Origin: Chrysochromulina tobinii
Lineage: Eukaryota > Haptophyta > Prymnesiales > Chrysochromulinaceae
DNA length: 29,494 bases
Direction of reading: 5' to 3'
Assembly: GCA_001275005.1 (NCBI GenBank)
Contig: JWZX01002455.1
Location: forward strand, 1-29,494
Shown here one piece after another: positions 26,664-29,494 of this stretch. A program made the translations under genes and the position numbers. The stretch's first letter is position 1. Each line of letters begins with the position of its first letter. A model generated the notes under the pieces. It did not search any database. It had not been told where the DNA came from and was given only the letters and a program-made list of their open reading frames with translations.

Positions 26664-26811
26664 CGGGCCGGGGGGGGGGCGACAATCCCGGTACAAATTT
26701 GTGTATGACTCCGCCAGTTCACAGATCGAGCGCGTTTTGCAAAATGCAACCGCGGCGTCCCCGGAAGCCGTCCGTGGTCAGCGCACTCGACCACGCTTAG
26801 TCGGTTAACAG

Positions 26812-29494
26812 ATGCCGGCCTTGGCGACACCCATGTCGCAGGCCGCGCGGTTGGATATCATGGAGGAGATTCTTCTCGAGGACCGCTTCGCAGCCGCCCT
26901 CGCGGCAGCGCCTGCCATCTCGTGCGCAGTGCCGATGCCGCCGACCATGCCGGCCGTCAAGATCTCGGCAAACGGTCTGCCGATGCCGTTTCGGCTCGAG
27001 AGCAATGCGCCCATCTTCCATCGCCATGGCAAGAAGCGGCCGGCGAGCGCCGGGCCGGTGATGAAGTTGCTCGACAATGACGACGTGATCAAGATGCAGG
27101 GGACCGAGATAGCCGAGCTGACGGCGGCGGCGCACGAGAAGAGGCGCGAGTTCAACCACGTCCGCCAGCAGTCGGCCGATCGCGAGGAGCGTCTCGAGTC
27201 GCTGCAGGTTCGCGCCAAGCTCGCGGTGCGCGACGGGCGCGACGAGGACGATGAGCTCGAATACATGCGAGCGCTGCGTGCGGCAACCGAGGGTGAGCTC
27301 GAACGCGTGGCTGCCCGGACCGTGGCCGAGGAGTTCGCCTCCGACCAGTTCGAGTACATGCTCGACCGGCTCGTGACCGGCACGCGGGCCACTAAGAAGC
27401 ATATCGATGACGTCAAGAAGGCGCTGCGTGCTCTCGAGTGGAATCTCGCGTCGGCAGATGCGCGCGCCTCGGAGCTCCAAAATGGTGCTGAGGAGGCGGC
27501 GCGCCAGCTGGCGGTCTTCCGGGGGCACCTTGGCAAGCAGCGCGCGCAGGACGCGGCGGTTCTCTCAAAGGCTCGTGAGCAGGCGAGTCGCGCGTCGTTG
27601 ATGGCCATCGATTGCGCCTGATGGCCTCGGATGGCCTCGGATTGCGTCGCCAACGGCCTCAAATGGCCTCAAATGGCCTCAAATGCCCTCAAATGCCCTC
27701 GGATGGCCTCGGATTACGTCGCCGATGGGCTCTGATGACCTCTGATGGCCCCTCGATCAGGCGAGCGACGCGAACACCGTCAAAGAGTACATCTCTACGC
27801 AGATGCGCGAGTCGTACGAGCGCGAGCAGGAGCGCGCCCAGGCCAAGGTGCAGCAGACACAGACGGCCTCGCTGTCGCTCACGGAGCAGCTCGGCCGTTG
27901 GCGATCTGTCTCGGCGGAGACGAAGCTGGCTGAGGGCTTTGAGCGGCTGCAGACGGCTTTGGGCGTGCATTCGGTCGAGGAGGCAGTAGAGAAGGTGACA
28001 CCTGGGCCCACCTGGAGGACACCGCTGATGGCCTCTGGTGGCCTCTGATGGCCTCTGATGGCCTCTGATGGCCTCTGGTGGCCTCTGATGGCCTCTGATG
28101 GCCTCCGATGACCTCTGGTGGCCTCTGATGGCCTCTGATGGCCTCTGATGACCTCTGATGGCCTCTGATGGCCTCTGATGGCCTCTGGTGGCCTCTGATG
28201 GCCTCTGATTGCCACCGTCATCAGATCGAGCGGCACGCGGCGAACCTCGGCACGGAGCACCAGCGGGGCAGTCGCTCCCTCATCTTTGGACTCATGCTCC
28301 AGTCCAAGAGCGAGGCGGAGCAGCTCGTGATGAGTCGTGCGACGGAGGTGGAGCGCCATGAGACGATCATGGCGCGCCTGATGGAGCCGCAGGATGTGGC
28401 GCTCGGCGAGATCGTCGATCACAAGGTGCGTGGATTGCATCTTGATGGCCTCTTGATGGCCTCTGGATGGAATCTGGATCGCCTTTGGATTGCCTCTGGA
28501 TTGCCTCTTGATTGCGTCTTGATTGCGCGCGGCGAGATCGTCGATCCAAGGTGGGTTGATTACTATGGATTGCCGCGTGAGTGCCTCTTGATTGCGATGT
28601 GTCGCGCTCGGGTGCCACTGATGGTTCCCCCATGCCCACCATGGCCTTTTCCACAGGAGCGCTTGCTGCAGCTGGACACGAAGCTCAAGGCGCAGCTCGG
28701 CCGCTCCGATCAAGCTCGCGGGCGAGCTGCGCGTGTGGATGCGAGCATCGTCGAGATTCGAATAGGGACGGAACGACTGGTGGAGATGCTCAGCCATGTG
28801 CCCCTCAGCAAGACTGTCACGTACGCGCCGCCTGCGCTCAGCTGCACCCGCAAGGGCGGCGGCGCAGCTGACGGCGAAGAGGAGGATGAGGGGCAGGAGC
28901 CTGACGACACGCCCACCACGGCATCTGACGGCACGGCGACCATCGGGCCGCCCGGGTCTGGGGAACCGCCCAGTACGGCGCCCGGTGCTCAGACGATAGT
29001 GTCTCTCGCACTGCACCCAAGGTGTGTGTTGCCCAAGGGCAGTGCTGCTGAGGCCGCGGTCAGCGCGCTCGCGGACCTAAGGCAGCTCGCGAGCGTTGAG
29101 GACACGATGGCCTTCGGAGCCTCACGATCGCTCGGGGCGGCCGTGGCGGCGCTGCACAACCTCGCCGCCATCGAGCATCGGCTCGTCACGACCGTGCTAC
29201 CTGAGATCCAGCGTAGCGACGCCAGGACCCGCATGAAGCAGGGGCACTTCGTGCAGCGCCGTGTCGAGCGCTTGCACAGACTATCGGACGCTGCGGCCGC
29301 GGTCACGGTGACGAATCTCATGGCCAACCTCGCCGATCAAATCTCGCACGATCTCCAGAAGTTTGACAACAGCTTCAAGCTCGAAGGAGCGCCCGCTACG
29401 CAGACCTCGAGCTTCTTCTTCATCACGCAGGCCACCGAGGCCGCCGCGGCGGCGGCCGAGGCGGCGGCGGCCGAGGCGGCGGCGGCTGAGGCGG
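26812..29494 (+). CDS. Long coiled-coil protein, at least four exons, 3' end beyond window
   Basis: Exons read as 26812-27582, 27761-27994, 28225-28425 and 28657-29494, all phase 0, giving at least 681 residues. The starting ATG is the first of the exon 1 frame. Heptad-rich, charged helices occupy most of exons 1-3 (IAELTAAAHEKRREFNHVRQ; FEYMLDRLVTGTRATKKHID; MRESYEREQERAQAKVQQTQ; HETIMARLMEPQDVALGEIV) and the start of exon 4 (ERLLQLDTKLKAQLGRSDQA). A disordered acidic spacer and another helical part follow. The sequence runs into (AEAAA)n at the window edge. The general look, especially 'YMLDRL' followed by a coiled coil, recalls axonemal docking or CCDC proteins, but I cannot assign a family. 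TPSIK-like enzymatic motifs are absent. Confidence 0.7.
27583..27760 (+). other. Intron 1 of the coiled-coil gene, candidate GC-AG intron
   Basis: The only phase-compatible good donor is GAGCAG|GCGAGT (GC type); the acceptor is CCTCGATCAG|GCGAGCGACG. The exon edges share the direct repeat CAGGCGAG. 27610-27750 consists of GATGGCCTCGGATGGCCTC and AATGGCCTCA decamer-type units in sense orientation. Confidence 0.65.
27995..28224 (+). other. Intron 2 of the coiled-coil gene, decamer satellite
   Basis: Donor GAGAAG|GTGACACC and acceptor CCGTCATCAG|ATCGAGCG. 28026-28210 is about eighteen copies of TGATGGCCTC with single-base variants (TGGTGGCCTC, TGATGACCTC). Confidence 0.85.
28426..28656 (+). other. 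Intron 3 of the coiled-coil gene, with duplicated exon edge
   Basis: Donor GATCACAAG|GTGCGTGG and acceptor CTTTTCCACAG|GAGCGC. It contains degenerate decamers (TTGATGGCCTC, TGGATTGCCTC) between 28440 and 28530. At 28529-28557 a near-copy of the exon 3 end and donor, GGCGAGATCGTCGATC then CAAG|GTGGGT, forms a second potential 5' splice site. Confidence 0.75.

Noticed and set aside
27571-27582. GT donor CTC|GTGAGC for intron 1 of the coiled-coil gene
   Set aside because: A good-looking donor, but it leaves phase 1, and joining to the 27761 acceptor destroys the coiled-coil frame; the GC donor at 27583 fits in phase 0.
28026-28210. Open frames with repeated peptides (e.g. GHQRPSEAIR)
   Set aside because: Translations of the intronic decamer array on the opposite strand, with no independent support.

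Overview
The window looks like nuclear DNA of a GC-rich, secondary-plastid alga, most plausibly a haptophyte. Genes carry short introns with GT-AG ends and lie on both strands without operons. The proteins are eukaryotic: a two-pore K+ channel, an ER-retained protein disulphide isomerase ending in KDEL, PLOD-like and GT8-like glycosyltransferases, a threonine deaminase with a transit-like leader, and a long coiled-coil protein. The haptophyte assignment is inference from gene style and is not proven by a marker.

Layout. About 1-2400 is a retroelement graveyard: a Ty1/copia-like integrase piece on the minus strand abuts an RNase H tail piece on the plus strand, followed by a small unassigned minus ORF. 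2778-4648 (-) is one three-exon gene joining a two-pore K+ channel, an EF-hand pair and MORN repeats. 4881-7346 (-) is a membrane-anchored GT8-like glycosyltransferase. 7380-7930 is a cluster of inverted fold-back repeats between that gene and a small possible histone-fold gene (7933-8394, +). 8820-9291 (-) is a broken methionine sulfoxide reductase B, head-to-head with an ShK-ShK-thioredoxin-KDEL protein (9394-11100, +). A CAP59/GT69-like glycosyltransferase follows (11376-12398, +). 12907-15171 (-) is a secreted two-domain glycosyltransferase, divergent from threonine deaminase (15389-17340, +, two exons). 18065-20035 (-) is an alanine-rich protein with Tudor-like segments. 20672-23899 (-) fuses an MFS-like transporter to an FAD amine-oxidase-type domain, divergent from a VTT/DedA-type membrane protein (24041-25216, +). 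Then come another glycosyltransferase-like gene (25408-26433, +) and a coiled-coil gene with at least four exons that runs off the window (26812-29494, +).

Themes. (1) All six introns resolved, in three unrelated genes, carry a 10-nt-period repeat related to TGATGGCCTC or TGAGTGCATC, always in the sense orientation; five of the six acceptors read ATCAG. Two introns contain a second copy of their own 5' splice site and one is flanked by an 8-bp direct repeat, so the introns look like products of insertion or local duplication (introner-like). (2) In-frame tandem duplications of 12 to 207 bp recur in the coding regions. (3) Seven secretory-pathway or membrane genes (four glycosyltransferases, an ER oxidoreductase, a VTT protein and a transporter fusion) sit close together. 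(4) Several genes are paired head-to-head with short shared upstream regions.
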